DNA of 64,000 nt from Carallia brachiata (Eukaryota; Streptophyta; Magnoliopsida; Malpighiales; Rhizophoraceae). Below, piece by piece: positions 1 to 14,013 of this stretch. The notes below the pieces were generated by a model. That model was given only the letters and a program-made list of their open reading frames with translations. It was not told where the DNA came from and did not search any database. The number at the start of each line of letters is the position of its first letter. Position 1 is the first letter of the stretch. The DNA is taken from contig JADCRB010000011.1 in the NCBI GenBank assembly GCA_021464245.1, positions 1,325,226-1,389,225 of the forward strand. Direction: 5' to 3'. Made by a program: the position numbers and the translations under genes.

Positions 1-59
1 AAACATTTATACTTCATTTAAGTTAAATTTGGGTTAAATAAACCGTTAAAATAAAAGAA

Positions 60-89
60 AATCACTTATTTGCAAGAAATAAAGTGATT
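60..89. other. Representative monomer hairpin (conserved throughout the array)
   Basis: Left arm aatcacttattt (60-71), loop gcaag (72-76), right arm aaataaagtgatt (77-89). One extra A is bulged on the right arm, and flanking a59/t90 adds one more pair. The same inverted repeat is found in nearly every monomer of both arms. The loop varies between gcaag and acaag, and occasional arm mutations occur (for example caattattt at 3121). The function is unknown; it could form a cruciform or be a fold in a transcript. Confidence 0.85.
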
Positions 90-3000
90 TGACCCCTTTG
101 TTCACGCCACAAATAGTCTTATGCAACTAATAAATGTAAATCATGAGCAATTACCCAATTATTAGAGTGAATTAAGCGCATTTCACTCCTCAAAATATGT
201 TAAAAATGCTTTTCACATTGAAATTAATCGTTTTTGTAAGTATTTATACTTCATTTAAGTTAAATTTGGGTTAAATAAGCCGTTAAAATGAAATAAAATC
301 ACTTATTTGCATGAAATAAAGTGATTTGACCCCTTTATTCTTGCCACAAATGGTCTTATGCAACTAATAAATGCAAATCGTGATCGATTGCACACTTATT
401 AAGTGAATTAAGCGCATTTAACTCCCCAAAAGGTCTTAAAAATGCTTTTCACATTGAAATTAATGGTTTTTGAAAGCATTTATACTTCATTTAAGTTAAA
501 TTTGGGTTCAATAACCCGTTAAAATGTAAGAAAATCACTTATTTGCAAGAAATAAAGTGATTTGACCCCTTAGTTCACGCCACAAATAGTCTTATGCAAC
601 CTAATAAATGCAAATCATGATCAATTACACACTTATTAGAGTGAATTAAGCGGTTTAACTCCCCAAAAGGTGTTAAAAATGCTTTTAACATTGAAATTAA
701 TGGATTTTGTAAGCATTTATACTTCATTTATGTTGAATTTGGGTTAAATAAGCCATCAAAGTGGATGAAAAAACTATTTACAAGAAATAAAGTGATTTGA
801 CCCCTTTATTCATGCCACAAATAGTATTATGCAACTAATAAAAGCAAATCATGATCAATTAACACTTATTAGAGTGTGTTAAGCGTATTTAACTCCCAAA
901 AGGTGTTAAAAATGCTTTTTACATTGAAATTAATGGTTTTTGTACGCATTTATACTTCATTTAAATTAAATTTGGGTTAAATAAGCCGTTATAAAGAAAG
1001 AAAATCACTTATTTAGAAGAAATAAAGTGATTTGACCCCTTTATTCATGCCACAATGGTCTTATGCAACTAATAAATGCAAATCATGATCAATTACGCAC
1101 TTATTAGAGTGAATTAAGCGCATTTAACTCCCCAAAAGGTGTTAAAATGCTTTTTACGTTGAAATTAATGGTTTTTGTAAGCATTTATACTTCATTTATG
1201 TTAAATTTGGGTTAAATAAGCATCAAAATGGAAGAAAATCACTTATTGCAAGAAATAAAGTGATTTACCCCTTTCTTCATGCCACAAACAGTCTTATGCA
1301 ACTAACAAAGCAAATCATGATCAATTACACACTTATTAGAGTGTATTAAGCGCATTTAACTCCCCAAAAGGTGTTAAAAATGCTTTTTACATTGGAATTA
1401 ATGGTTTTTGTAAGCATTTGTACTTCATTTAAGTTAAATTTGGGTTAAATAAGGCGTTAAAATGAAAGAAAATCACTTATTTGCAAGAAATAAAGTGATT
1501 TGACCCCTTTGTTCACTCTACAAATAGTCTTATGCAACTAGTAAAAGCAAATCATGATCAATTACACACTTAATAGAGTGAATTAAGCGCATTTAACTCC
1601 CCAAAAGGTGTTAAAAATGCTTTTTACATTGAAATTAATGGTTTTTGTAAGCATTTATGCTTCATTTAAGTTAAGTTTGGGTTAAATAAGCCGTTAAAAT
1701 GAAAGAAAATCACTTATTTGCAAGAAATAAAGTGATTTGACCCCTTTGTTCATGCCACAATAGTCTTATGCAACTAATAAAAGCAAATCATGAGCAATTA
1801 CACACTTATTAGAGTGAATTAAGCGCATTTAACTCCCCCAAAAGGTGTTAAAAATGCTTTTTACATTGAAATTATTGGTTTTTGTAAGCATTTATACTTC
1901 ATTTAAGTTAAATTTGGGTTAAATAAGCCGTTAAAATGAAGAAAATCAATTATTTGCAAGAAATAAAGTGATTTGCCCCCTTTGTTCACGCCACAAATAG
2001 TTTATGCAACTAATAAATGCAAATCATGATCAATTACAGACTTATTAGAGTGAATTAAGCGCATTTAACTCTCCAAAATGTGTTGGAAATGGTTTTTACA
2101 TAGAAATTAAAGGTATTTGTAAGCATTTAACCTTCATTTATGTTCAATTTGGGTTAAATAAGCCATCAAAGTGGACGAAAATCACTTATTTACAGGAAAT
2201 AAAGTGATTTGACTCCTTTATTCATGCCACAAATGGTCTTATGCAACTAATAAATGCATCGATTGCACACTTATTAGAGTGAATTAAGCGCATTTATCCC
2301 CAAAATGTCTTAAAAATGCTTTTCACATTGAAATTAATGGTTTTTGTAAAAATTTATACTTCATTTAAGTTAAATTTGGGTTAAATAAGCCGTCAAAATG
2401 AAAGAAAATCACTTATTTGCAAGAAATAAATTGATTTGACCCTTTTGTTCACGCCACAAATAGTCTTATGCAACTAATAAAAGCAAATCATGATCAATTA
2501 CACACTTATTAGAGTGAATTAAGCGCATTTAACTCCCCAAAAGGTGTTAAAAATGCTTTTTACATTGAAATTAATGATTTTTGTAAGCATTTATACTTCA
2601 TTTAAGTTAAATTTAGGTTAAATAAGCCGTTAAAATGAAAGAAAATCTCTATTTGCAAGAAATAAAGTGATTTGACCCCTTTGTTCACGCCACAAATAGT
2701 CTTATGCAACTAATAAATGCAAATCATGAGCAATTACCCAATTATTAGAGTGAATTAAGCGCATTTGACTCCTCAAAATGTGTTAAAAATGCTTTTCACA
2801 TCGAAATTAATGGTTTTTGTAAGTATTTATACTTCATTTAAGTTAAATTTTGGTTAAATAAGCCGTTAAAATGAAATAAAATCACTTATTTGCATGAAAT
2901 AAGGTGATTTGACTCCTTTATTCTCGCCACAAATGGTCTTATGCAACTAATAAATGCAAATCGTGATCGATTGCACACTTATTAGAGTGAATTAAGCGCA

Positions 3001-3106
3001 TTTAACTCCCTAAAAGGTCTTGAAAATGCTTTTCACATTAAAATTAATGGTTTTTGAAAGCATTTATACTTCATTTAAGTTAAATTTGAGTTAAACAACC
3101 CGTTAA

Positions 3107-4530
3107 AATGTTAAGAAAATCAATTATTTGCAAGAAATAAAGTGATTTGACCCCTTTGTTCACGCCACAAATAGTCTTATGCAACTAATAAATGCAAATC
3201 ATGATCAATTACACACTTATTAGAGTGAATTAAGCGCATTTAACTCTCTAAAATGTGTTGGAAATGGTTTTTACATAGAAATTAAAGGTTTTTGTAAGTA
3301 TTTATCCTTTATTTATGTTCAATTTAGGTTAAATAAGCCATCAAAGTGGAAGAAAATCACTTATTTACAAGAAAAAAGTGATTTGACCCCCTTATTCATG
3401 CCACAAATAGTCTTATGCAACCAATAAATGCAAATCATAATCAATTACACTCTTATTAGAGGGAATTGATTGCCTTTAACTCTGTAAAAGGTGTTGAAAA
3501 TGGTTTTTACATTGAAATTGAAGGTTTGTAAGCATTTAACCTTCATTTATGTTCAATTTGGGTTAAATAAGCCATCAAAGTGGACGAAAATCACCTATTT
3601 ACAAGAAATAAAGTGATTTGACCCCTTTATTCACGCCACAAATAGTCTTATGCAACTAATAAATGCAAATCATGATCAATTACACACTTATTAGAGTCAA
3701 TTAAGCGGATTTAACAACCCAAAAGGTGTTAAAAATGCTTTTAACATTGAAATTAATGGTTTTTGTAAGCATTTATACTTCATTTATGTTAAATTTGGGT
3801 TAAATAAGCCATCAAAGTGGAAGAAAATCACTTATTTACAAGAAATAAAGTGATTTGACCCCTTTATTCATGCCACAAATAGTCTTATGCAACTAATAAA
3901 AGCAAATCATGATCAATTACACACTTATTAGAGTGAGTTAAGCGCATTTAACTCCCCAAAAGGTGTTAAAAATGCTTTTTACATTGAAATTAATGGTTTT
4001 TGTAAGCATTTATACTTCATTTAAGTTAAATTTGGGTTAAATAAGCCGTTAAAATGAAAGAAAATCACTTATTTACAAGAAATAAAGTGATTTGACCCCT
4101 TTATTCATGCCACAAATGGTCTTATGCAACAAATAAATGCAAATCATGATCAATTACGCACTTATTAGAGTGAATTAAGCGCATTTAACTCCCCAAAAGG
4201 TGTTAAAAATGCTTTTTACGTTGAAATTAATGGTTTTTGTAAGCATTTATACTTCATTTATGTTAAATTTGGGTTAAATAAGCCATCAAAATGGAAGAAA
4301 ATCACTTATTTGCAAGAAATAAAGTGATTTTAGCCCTTTCTTCATGCCACAAATAGTCTTATGCAACTAACAAAAGCAAATCATGATCAATTACACACTT
4401 GTTAGAGTGTATTAAGCGCATTTAACTCTCCAAAAGGTGTTAAAAATTCTTTTTACATTGGAAATAGTGGTTTTTGTAAGCATTTATACTTCATTTAAGT
4501 TAAATTTGGGTTAAATAAGCCGTTAAAATG
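3107..4530. repeat. 10-monomer higher-order unit, copy 1
   Basis: Matches 5473-6890 at a constant offset of 2366 bp (10 monomers). Shared private variants include gaaaatcaattatttgc (3121 and 5487), tatttatcctttatttatg, the shortened caagaaaaaagtgattt, and gctttttacgttgaaat (4201 and 6567). The stretch 4100-4760 is also copied at 6930-7590 with a 12-monomer offset of 2830 bp, so the downstream copy is a mosaic. The whole block is repeated again inside 8725-14012. Confidence 0.8.
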
Positions 4531-5472
4531 AAAGAAAATCACTTATTTGCAAGAAATAAAGTGATTTGACCCCTTTGTTCACGCCACAAATAGTCTTATG
4601 CAACTAGTAAAAGCAAATCATGATCAATTACACACTTATTAGAGTGAATTAAGCGCATTTAACTCCCCAAAAGGTGTTAAAAATGCTTTTTACATAAAAT
4701 TAATGGTTTTTGTAAGCATTTATACTTCATTTAAGTTAAGTTTGGGTTAAATAAGCCGTTAAAATGAAATAAAATCAATTATTTGCAAGAAATAAAGTGA
4801 TTTGCCCCCTTTGTTCACGCCACAAATAGTCTTATGCAACTAATAAATGCAAATCATGATCAATTACAGACTTATTAGAGTGAATTAAGCGCATTTAACT
4901 CTCCAAAATGTGTTGGAAATAGTTTTTACATAGAAATTAAAGGTTTTTGTGAGCATTTATCCTTCATTTATGTTCAATTTAGGTTAAATAAGCCATCAAA
5001 GTGGAAGAAAATCACTTATTTACAAGAAATAAAGTGATTTGACTCCTTTATTCATGCCACAAATGGTGTTATGCAACCAATAAACGCAAATCATGATCAA
5101 TTGCACTCTTATTAGAGGGAATTGATTGCCTTTAACTCTATAAAAGGTGTTGAAAATGGTATTTACTTTGAAATTAAAGGTATTTGTAAGGATTTAACCT
5201 TCATTTATGTTCAATTTGGGTTAAATAAGCCATCAAAGTGGACGAAAATCACTTATTTACAGGAAATAAAGTGATTTGACTCCTTTATTCATGCCACAAA
5301 TGGTCTTATGCAACTAATAAAAGCAAATCGTGATCGATTGCACACTTATTAGAGTGAATTAAGCGCATTTAACTCCCCAAAATGTCTTAAAAATGCTTTT
5401 CACATTGAAATTAATGGTTTTTGTAAACATTTATACTTCATTTAAGTTAAATTTGGGTTAAATAAGCCGTTA

Positions 5473-6890
5473 AAATGTAAGAAAATCAATTATTTGCAAG
5501 AAATAAAGTGATTTGACCCCTTTGTTCACGCCACAAATTGTCTTATGCAACTAATAAATGCAAATCATGATCAATTACACACTTATTAGAGTGAATTAAG
5601 CGCATTTAACTCTCCAAAATGTGTTGGAAATGGTTTTTACATAGAAATTAAAGGTTTTTGTAAGTATTTATCCTTTATTTATGTTCAATTTAGGTTAAAT
5701 AAGCCATCAAAGTGGAAGAAAATCACTTATTTACAAGAAAAAAGTGATTTGACCCCCTTTTCATGCCACAAATAGTCTTATGCAACCAATAAATGCAAAT
5801 CATGATCAATTACACTCTTATTAGAGGGAATTGATTGCCTTTAACTCGGTAAAAGGTGTTGAAAATGGTTTTTACATTGAAATTGAAGGTATTTGTAAGC
5901 ATTTAACCTTCATTTATGTTCAATTTGGGTTAAATAAGCCATCAAAGTGGACGAAAATCACTTATTTACAAGAAATAAAGTGATTTGACCCCTTTATTCA
6001 CGCCACAAATAGTCTTATGCAACTAATAAATGCAAATCATGATCAATTACACACTTATTAAAGTCAATTAAGCGGATTTAACTACCCAAAAGGTGTTAAA
6101 AATGCTTTTAACATTGAAATTAATGGTTTTTGTAAGCATTTATACTTCATTTATGTTAAATTTGAGTTAAATAAGCCATCAAAGTAGAAGAAAATCACTT
6201 ATTTACAAGAAATAAAGTGATTTGACCCCTTTATTCATGCCACAAATAGTCTTATGCAACTAATAAAAGCAAATCATGATCAATTACACACTTATTAGAG
6301 TGAGTTAAGCGCATTTAACTCCCCAAAAGGTGTTAAAAATGCTTTTTACATTGAAATTAATGGTTTTTGTAAGCATTTATACTTCATTTAAGTTAAATTT
6401 GGGTTAAATAAGCCGTTAAAATGAAAGAAAATCACTTATTTACAAGAAATAAAGTGATTTGACCCCTTTATTCATGCACAAATGGTCTTATGCAACAAAT
6501 AAATGCAAATCATGATCAATTACGCACTTATTAGAGTGAATTAAGCGCATTTAACTCCCCAAAAGGTGTTAAAAATGCTTTTTACGTTGAAATTAATGGT
6601 TTTTGTAAGCATTTATACTTCATTTAGTTAAATTTGGGTTAAATAAGCCAAATGAAAGAAAATCACTCTTTGCAAGAAATAAAGTGATTTGACCCCTTTC
6701 TTCATGCCACAAATAGTCTTATGCAACTAAAAAAGCAAATCATGGCAATTACACACTTGTTAGAGTGTATTAAGCGCATTTAACTCCCCAAAAGGTGTTA
6801 AAAATGCTTTTTACATTGAAATCAATGGTTTTTGTAACATTTATACTTCATTTAAGTTAAATTTGGGTTAAATAAGCCGTTAAAAAGTAA
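5473..6890. repeat. 10-monomer higher-order unit, copy 2
   Basis: Direct repeat of 3107-4530 (offset 2366). Identity runs through the caattatttgc monomer, the attgattgcc monomer and the acgttgaaat monomer. The match ends near 6890, where the sequence jumps back to a copy of about 4100-4760. A tract around 6630-6760 lost several bases (cactctttgc, catggcaatt), which may be sequencing error. Confidence 0.78.
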
Positions 6891-8724
6891 GAAAATCACT
6901 TATTTGCAAGAAATAAAGTGATTTGACCCCTTTATCATGCCACAAATGGTCTTATGCAACAAATAAATGCAAATCATGATCAATTACGCACTTATTAGAG
7001 TGAATTAAGCGCATTTAACTCCCCAAAAGGTGTTAAAAATGCTTTTTACGTTGAAATTAATGGTTTTTGTAAGCATTTATACTTCATTTATGTTAAATTT
7101 GGGTTAAATAAGCCATCAAAATGGAAGAAAATCACTTATTTGCAAGAAATAAAGTGATTTTAGCCCTTTCTTCATGCCACAAATAGTCTTATGCAACTAA
7201 CAAATGCAAATCATGATCAATTACACACTTGTTAGAGTGTATTAAGCGCATTTAACTCCCCAAAAGGTGTTAAAAATGCTTTTTACATTGGAATTAATGG
7301 TTTTTGTAACATTTATACTTCATTTAAGTTAAATTTGGGTTAAATAAGCCGTTAAAATGAAAGAAAATCACTTATTTGCAAGAAATAAAGTGATTTGACC
7401 CCTTTGTTCACGCCACAAATAGTCTTATGCAACTAGTAAAAGCAAATCATGATCAATTACACACTTATTAGAGTGAATTAAGCGCATTTAACTCCCCAAA
7501 AGGTGTTAAAAATGCTTTTTACATTAAAATTAATGGTTTTTGTAAGCATTTATACTTCATTTAAGTTAAGTTTGGGTTAAATAAGCCGTTAAAATGAAAG
7601 AAATCACTTCTTTGCAAGAAATAAAGTGATTTGACCCTTTGTTCATGCCACAATAGTCTTATGCAACTAATAAAAGCAATCATGAGCAATTACACACTTA
7701 TTAGAGTGAATTAAGCGCATTTAACTCCCCAAAAGGTGTTAAAAATGCTTTTTACATTGAAATCAATGGTTTTTGTAAACATTTATACTTCATTTAAGTT
7801 AAATTTGGGTTAAATAAGCCGTTAAAATGTAAGAAAATCACTTATTTGCAAGAAATAAAGTGATTTGACCCCTTTGTTCATGCCACAAATGGTCTTATGC
7901 AACTAATAAATGCAAATCATGATCAATTACACACTTATAGAGTGAATGAAGCGCATTTAACTCACCAAAAGGTGTTAAAAATGCTTTTTACGTTGAAATT
8001 AATGGTTTTTGTAAGCATTTATACTTCATTTATGTTAAATTTGGGTTAAATAAGCAATCAAAGTGTAAGAAAATCACTTATTTAGAAGAAATAAGTGATT
8101 TGACCCCCTTTATTCATGCCACAAATAGTCTTATGTAACTAATAAATGCAAATCATGATCAATTACACACTTGTTAGAGTGTATTAAGCGCAATTTAACT
8201 CCCCAAAAGGTGTTAAAAATGCTTTTTACATTGAAATTAATGATTTTTGTAAGCATTTATACTTCATTTAAGTTAAATTTAGGTTAAATAAGCCGTTAAA
8301 ATGTAAGAAAATCACTTCTTTGCAAGAAATAAAGTGATTTGACCCCTTTTTTCACGCCACAAATGGTCTTATGCAACTAATAAATGCAAATCATGATCAA
8401 TTACACACTTATTAGAGTGAATGAAGCGCATTTAACTACCCAAAAGGTGTTAAAAATGCTTTTTACATTGAAATTAATGGTTTTTGTAAGCATTTATACT
8501 TTATTTATGTTAAATTTGGGTTAAATAAGCCATCAAAGTGGAAGAAAATCACTTATTTAGAAGAAATAAAGTGATTTGACCCCCTTATTCATGCCACAAA
8601 TAGTCTTATGTAACTAATAAATGCAAATCATGATCAATTACACACTTGTTAGAGTGTATTAAGCGCATTTAACTCCCCAAAAGGTGTTAAAAATCCTTTT
8701 TACATTGAAATTAATGGTTTTTGT

Positions 8725-11700
8725 AAACATTTATACTTCATTTAAGTTAAATTTGGGTTAAATAAACCGTTAAAATAAAAGAAAATCACTTATTTGCAAG
8801 AAATAAAGTGATTTGACCCCTTTGTTCACGCCACAAATAGTCTTATGCAACTAATAAATGTAAATCATGAGCAATTACCCAATTATTAGAGTGAATTAAG
8901 CGCATTTGACTCCTCAAAATATGTTAAAAATGCTTTTCACATTGAAATTAATCGTTTTTGTAAGTATTTATACTTCATTTAAGTTAAATTTGGGTTAAAT
9001 AAGCCGTTAAAATGAAATAAAATCACTTATTTGCATGAAATAAAGTGATTTGACCCCTTTATTCTTGCCACAAATGGTCTTATGCAACTAATAAATGCAA
9101 ATCGTGATCGATTGCACACTTATTAAAGTGAATTAAGCGCATTTAACTCCCCAAAAGGTCTAAAAATGCTTTTCACATTGAAATTAATGGTTTTTGAAGC
9201 ATTTATACTTCATTTAAGTTAAATTTGGGTTCAATAACCCGTTAAAATGTAAGAAAATCACTTATTTGCAAGAAATAAAGTGATTTGACCCCTTTGTTCA
9301 CGCCACAAATAGTCTTATGCAACTAATAAATGCAAATCATGAACAATTACGCACTTATTAGAGTGAATTAAGCGGATTTAACTCCCCAAAAGGTTAAAAA
9401 TGCTTTTAAAACAGAAATTAATGGATTTTGTAAGCATTTATACTTCATTTATGTTGAATTTGGGTTAAATAAGCCATCAAAGTGGATGAAAAAAACTTAT
9501 TTACAAGAAATAAAGTGATTTGACCCCTTTATTCATGCCACAAATAGTATTATGCAACTAATAAAAGCAAATCATGATCAATTACACACTTATTAGAGTG
9601 TGTTAAGCGTATTTAACTCCCCAAAAGGTGTTAAAAATGCTTTTTACATTGAAATTAATGGTTTTTGTACGCATTTATACTTCATTTAAATTAAATTTGG
9701 GTTAAATAAGCCGTTAAAATGAAAGAAAATCACTTATTTAGAAGAAATAAAGTGATTTGACCCCTTTATTCATGCCACAAATGGTCTTATGCAACTAATA
9801 AATGCAAATCATGATCAATTACGCACTTATTAGAGTGAATTAAGCGCATTTAACTCCCCAAAAGGTGTTAAAATGCTTTTTACGTTGAAATTAATGGTTT
9901 TTGTAAGCATTTATACTTCATTTATGTTAAATTTGGGTTAAATAAGCCATCAAAATGGAAGAAAATCACTTATTTGCAAGAAATAAAGTGATTTTACCCC
10001 TTTCTTCATGCCACAAACAGTCTTATGCAACTAACAAAAGCAAATCATGATCAATTACACACTTATTAGAGTGTATTAAGCGCATTTAACTCCCCAAAAG
10101 GTGTTAAAAATGCTTTTTACATTGGAATTAATGGTTTTTGTAAGCATTTGTACTTCATTTAAGTTAAATTTGGGTTAAATAAGGCGTTAAAATGAAAGAA
10201 AATCACTTATTTGCAAGAAATAAAGTGATTTGACCCCTTTGTTCACTCTACAAATAGTCTTATGCAACTAGTAAAAGCAAATCATGATCAATTACACACT
10301 TAATAGAGTGAATTAAGCGCATTTAACTCCCCAAAAGGTGTTAAAAATGCTTTTTACATTGAAATTAATGGTTTTTGTAAGCATTTATGCTTCATTTAAG
10401 TTAAGTTTGGGTTAAATAAGCCGTTAAAAAAAGAAAATCACTATTTGCAAGAAATAAAGTGATTTGACCCCTTTGTTCATGCCACAATAGTCTTATGCAA
10501 CTAATAAAAGCAAATCATGAGCAATTACACACTTATTAGAGTGAATTAAGCGCATTTAACTCCCCCAAAAGGTGTTAAAAATGCTTTTTACATTGAAATT
10601 AATGGTTTTTGTAAGCATTTATACTTCATTTAAGTTAAATTTGGGTTAAATAAGCCGTTAAAATGAAAGAAAATCAATTATTTGCAAGAAATAAAGTGAT
10701 TTGCCCCCTTTGTTCACGCCACAAATAGTCTTATGCAACTAATAAATGCAAATCATGATCAATTACAGACTTATTAGAGTGAATTAAGCGCATTTAACTC
10801 TCCAAAATGTGTTGGAAATGGTTTTTACATAGAAATTAAAGGTATTTGTAAGCATTTAACCTTCATTTATGTTCAATTTGGGTTAAATAAGCCATCAAAG
10901 TGGACGAAAATCACTTATTTACAGGAAATAAAGTGATTTGACTCCTTTATTCATGCCACAAATGGTCTTATGCAACTAATAAATGCAAATCGTGATCGAT
11001 TGCACACTTATTAGAGTGAATTAAGCGCATTTATCTCCCCAAAATGTCTTAAAAATGCTTTTCACATTGAAATTAATGGTTTTTGTAAAAATTTATACTT
11101 CATTTAAGTTAAATTTGGGTTAAATAAGCCGTCAAAATGAAAGAAAATCACTTATTTGCAAGAAATAAATTGATTTGACCCTTTGTTCACGCCACAAATA
11201 GTCTTATGCAACTAATAAAAGCAAATCATGATCAATTACACACTTATTAGAGTGAATTAAGCGCATTTAACTCCCCAAAAGGTGTTAAAAATGCTTTTTA
11301 CATTGAAATTAATGATTTTTGTAAGCATTTATACTTCATTTAAGTTAAATTTAGGTTAAATAAGCCGTTAAAATGAAAGAAAATCTCTTATTTGCAAGAA
11401 ATAAAGTGATTTGACCCCTTTGTTCACGCCACAAATAGTCTTATGCAACTAATAAATGCAAATCATGAGCAATTACCCAATTATTAGAGTGAATTAAGCG
11501 CATTTGACTCCTCAAAATGTGTTAAAAATGCTTTTCACATCGAAATTAATGGTTTTTGTAAGTATTTATACTTCATTTAAGTTAAATTTTGGTTAAATAA
11601 GCCGTTAAAATGAAATAAAATCACTTATTTGCATGAAATAAGGTGATTTGACTCCTTTATTCTCGCCACAAATGGTCTTATGCAACTAATAAATGCAAAT

Positions 11701-14012
11701 CGTGATCGATTGCACACTTATTAGAGTGAATTAAGCGCATTTAACTCCCTAAAAGGTCTTGAAAATGCTTTTCACATTAAAATTAATGGTTTTTGAAAGC
11801 ATTTATACTTCATTTAAGTTAAATTTGAGTTAAACAACCCGTTAAAATGTAAGAAAATCAATTATTTGCAAGAAATAAAGTGATTTGACCCCTTTGTTCA
11901 CGCCACAAATAGTCTTATGCAACTAATAAATGCAAATCATGATCAATTACACACTTATTAGAGTGAATTAAGCGCATTTAACTCTCTAAAATGTGTTGGA
12001 AATGGTTTTTACATAGAAATTAAAGGTTTTTGTAAGTATTTATCCTTTATTTATGTTCAATTTAGGTTAAATAAGCCATCAAAGTGGAAGAAAATCACTT
12101 ATTTACAAGAAAAAAGTGATTTGACCCCCTTATTCATGCCACAAATAGTCTTATGCAACCAATAAATGCAAATCATAATCAATTACACTCTTATTAGAGG
12201 GAATTGATTGCCTTTAACTCTGTAAAAGGTGTTGAAAATGGTTTTTACATTGAAATTGAAGGTATTTGTAAGCATTTAACCTTCATTTATGTTCAATTTG
12301 GGTTAAATAAGCCATCAAAGTGGACGAAAATCACCTATTTACAAGAAATAAAGTGATTTGACCCCTTTATTCACGCCACAAATAGTCTTATGCAACTAAT
12401 AAATGCAAATCATGATCAATTACACACTTATTAGAGTCAATTAAGCGGATTTAACAACCCAAAAGGTGTTAAAAATGCTTTTAACATTGAAATTAATGGT
12501 TTTTGTAAGCATTTATACTTCATTTATGTTAAATTTGGGTTAAATAAGCCATCAAAGTGGAAGAAAATCACTTATTTACAAGAAATAAAGTGATTTGACC
12601 CCTTTATTCATGCCACAAATAGTCTTATGCAACTAATAAAAGCAAATCATGATCAATTACACACTTATTAGAGTGAATTAAGCGCATTTAACTCCCCAAA
12701 AGGTGTTAAAAATGCTTTTTACATTGAAATTAATGGTTTTTGTAAGCATTTATACTTCATTTAAGTTAAATTTGGGATAATAAGCCGTTAAAATGAAAGA
12801 AAATCACTTATTTACAAGAAATAAAGTGATTTGACCCCTTTATTCATGCCACAAATGGTCTTATGCAACAAATAAATGCAAATCATGATCAATTACGCAC
12901 TTATTAGAGTGAATTAAGCGCATTTAACTCCCCAAAAGGTGTTAAAAATGCTTTTTACGTTGAAATTAATGGTTTTTGTAAGCATTTATACTTCATTTAT
13001 GTTAAATTTGGGTTAAATAAGCCATCAAAATGGAAGAAAATCACTTATTTGCAAGAAATAAAGTGATTTTAGCCCTTTCTTCATGCCACAAATAGTCTTA
13101 TGCAACTAACAAAAGCAAATCATGATCAATTACACACTTGTTAGAGTGTATTAAGCGCATTTAACTCTCCAAAAGGTGTTAAAAATTCTTTTTACATTGG
13201 AAATAGTGGTTTTTGTAAGCATTTATACTTCATTTAAGTTAAATTTGGGTTAAATAAGCCGTTAAAATGAAAGAAAATCACTTATTTGCAAGAAATAAAG
13301 TGATTTGACCCCTTTGTTCACGCCACAAATAGTCTTATGCAACTAGTAAAAGCAAATCATGATCAATTACATACTTATTAGAGTGAATTAAGCGCATTTA
13401 ACTCCCCAAAAGGTGTTAAAAATGCTTTTTACATTAAAATTAATGGTTTTTGTAAGCATTTATACTTCATTTAAGTTAAGTTTGGGTTAAATAAGCCGTT
13501 AAAATGAAATAAAATCAATTATTTGCAAGAAATAAAGTGATTTGCCCCCTTTGTTCACGCCACAAATAGTCTTATGCAACTAATAAATGCAAATCATGAT
13601 CAATTACAGACTTATTAGAGTGAATTAAGCGCATTTAACTCTCCAAAATGTGTTGGAAATAGTTTTTACATAGAAATTAAAGGTTTTTGTGAGCATTTAT
13701 CCTTCATTTATGTTCAATTTAGGTTAAATAAGCCATCAAAGTGGAAGAAAATCACTTATTTACAAGAAATAAAGTGATTTGACTCCTTTATTCATGCCAC
13801 AAATGGTGTTATGCAACCAATAAACGCAAATCATGATCAATTGCACTCTTATTAGAGGGAATTGATTGCCTTTAACTCTATAAAAGGTGTTGAAAATGGT
13901 ATTTACTTTGAAATTAAAGGGTATTTGTAGGATTTAACCTTCATTTATGTTCAATTTGGGTTAAAAGCCATCAAGTGGACGAAATCACTTATTTACAGGA
14001 AACTAAAGTGAT
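8725..14012. repeat. Copy 2 of the ~8.72-kb higher-order duplication
   Basis: Near-identical to 1-5275, in direct orientation, separated from it by about 3.4 kb of the same satellite. It includes the same minority variants, for example ggattttgtaagcatttat with tatgttgaatttggg at about 9421 (661 in copy 1). Its last 90 bases are degraded relative to copy 1, with several one- to three-base losses, and it stops at the single N at 14013. Either this is a recent duplication of about 37 monomers or an assembly duplication. Confidence 0.9.
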
Positions 14013-14013
14013 N
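14013..14013. other. Single N, probable assembly join
   Basis: This is the only ambiguous base in the window. Left of it, copy 2 of the 8.7-kb duplication breaks off mid-hairpin (aaagtgat) after a run of small deletions. Right of it, the sequence resumes in a different phase (agagtgaattaagcg, about 100 bases further along the monomer) and in a different higher-order family. A gap or contig join of unknown true length is the simplest reading. Confidence 0.85.

Larger units (their letters stand above)
1..5275. repeat. Copy 1 of a large higher-order duplication (period ~8.72 kb)
   Basis: This stretch is repeated almost base for base at 8725-14012. Position 1 (aaacatttatac...aataaaccgtt) pairs with 8725. 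Private variants recur in the same order, such as ttacccaattatt, the stutter-free gatttgacccc blocks and attgattgcctttaactcta. The two copies differ mainly by one- or few-base indels. An example is near 598 (caacctaata here, caactaata in copy 2). The offset is 8724 at the start and about 8737 at the end. The copy may extend left of the window. Confidence 0.93.
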
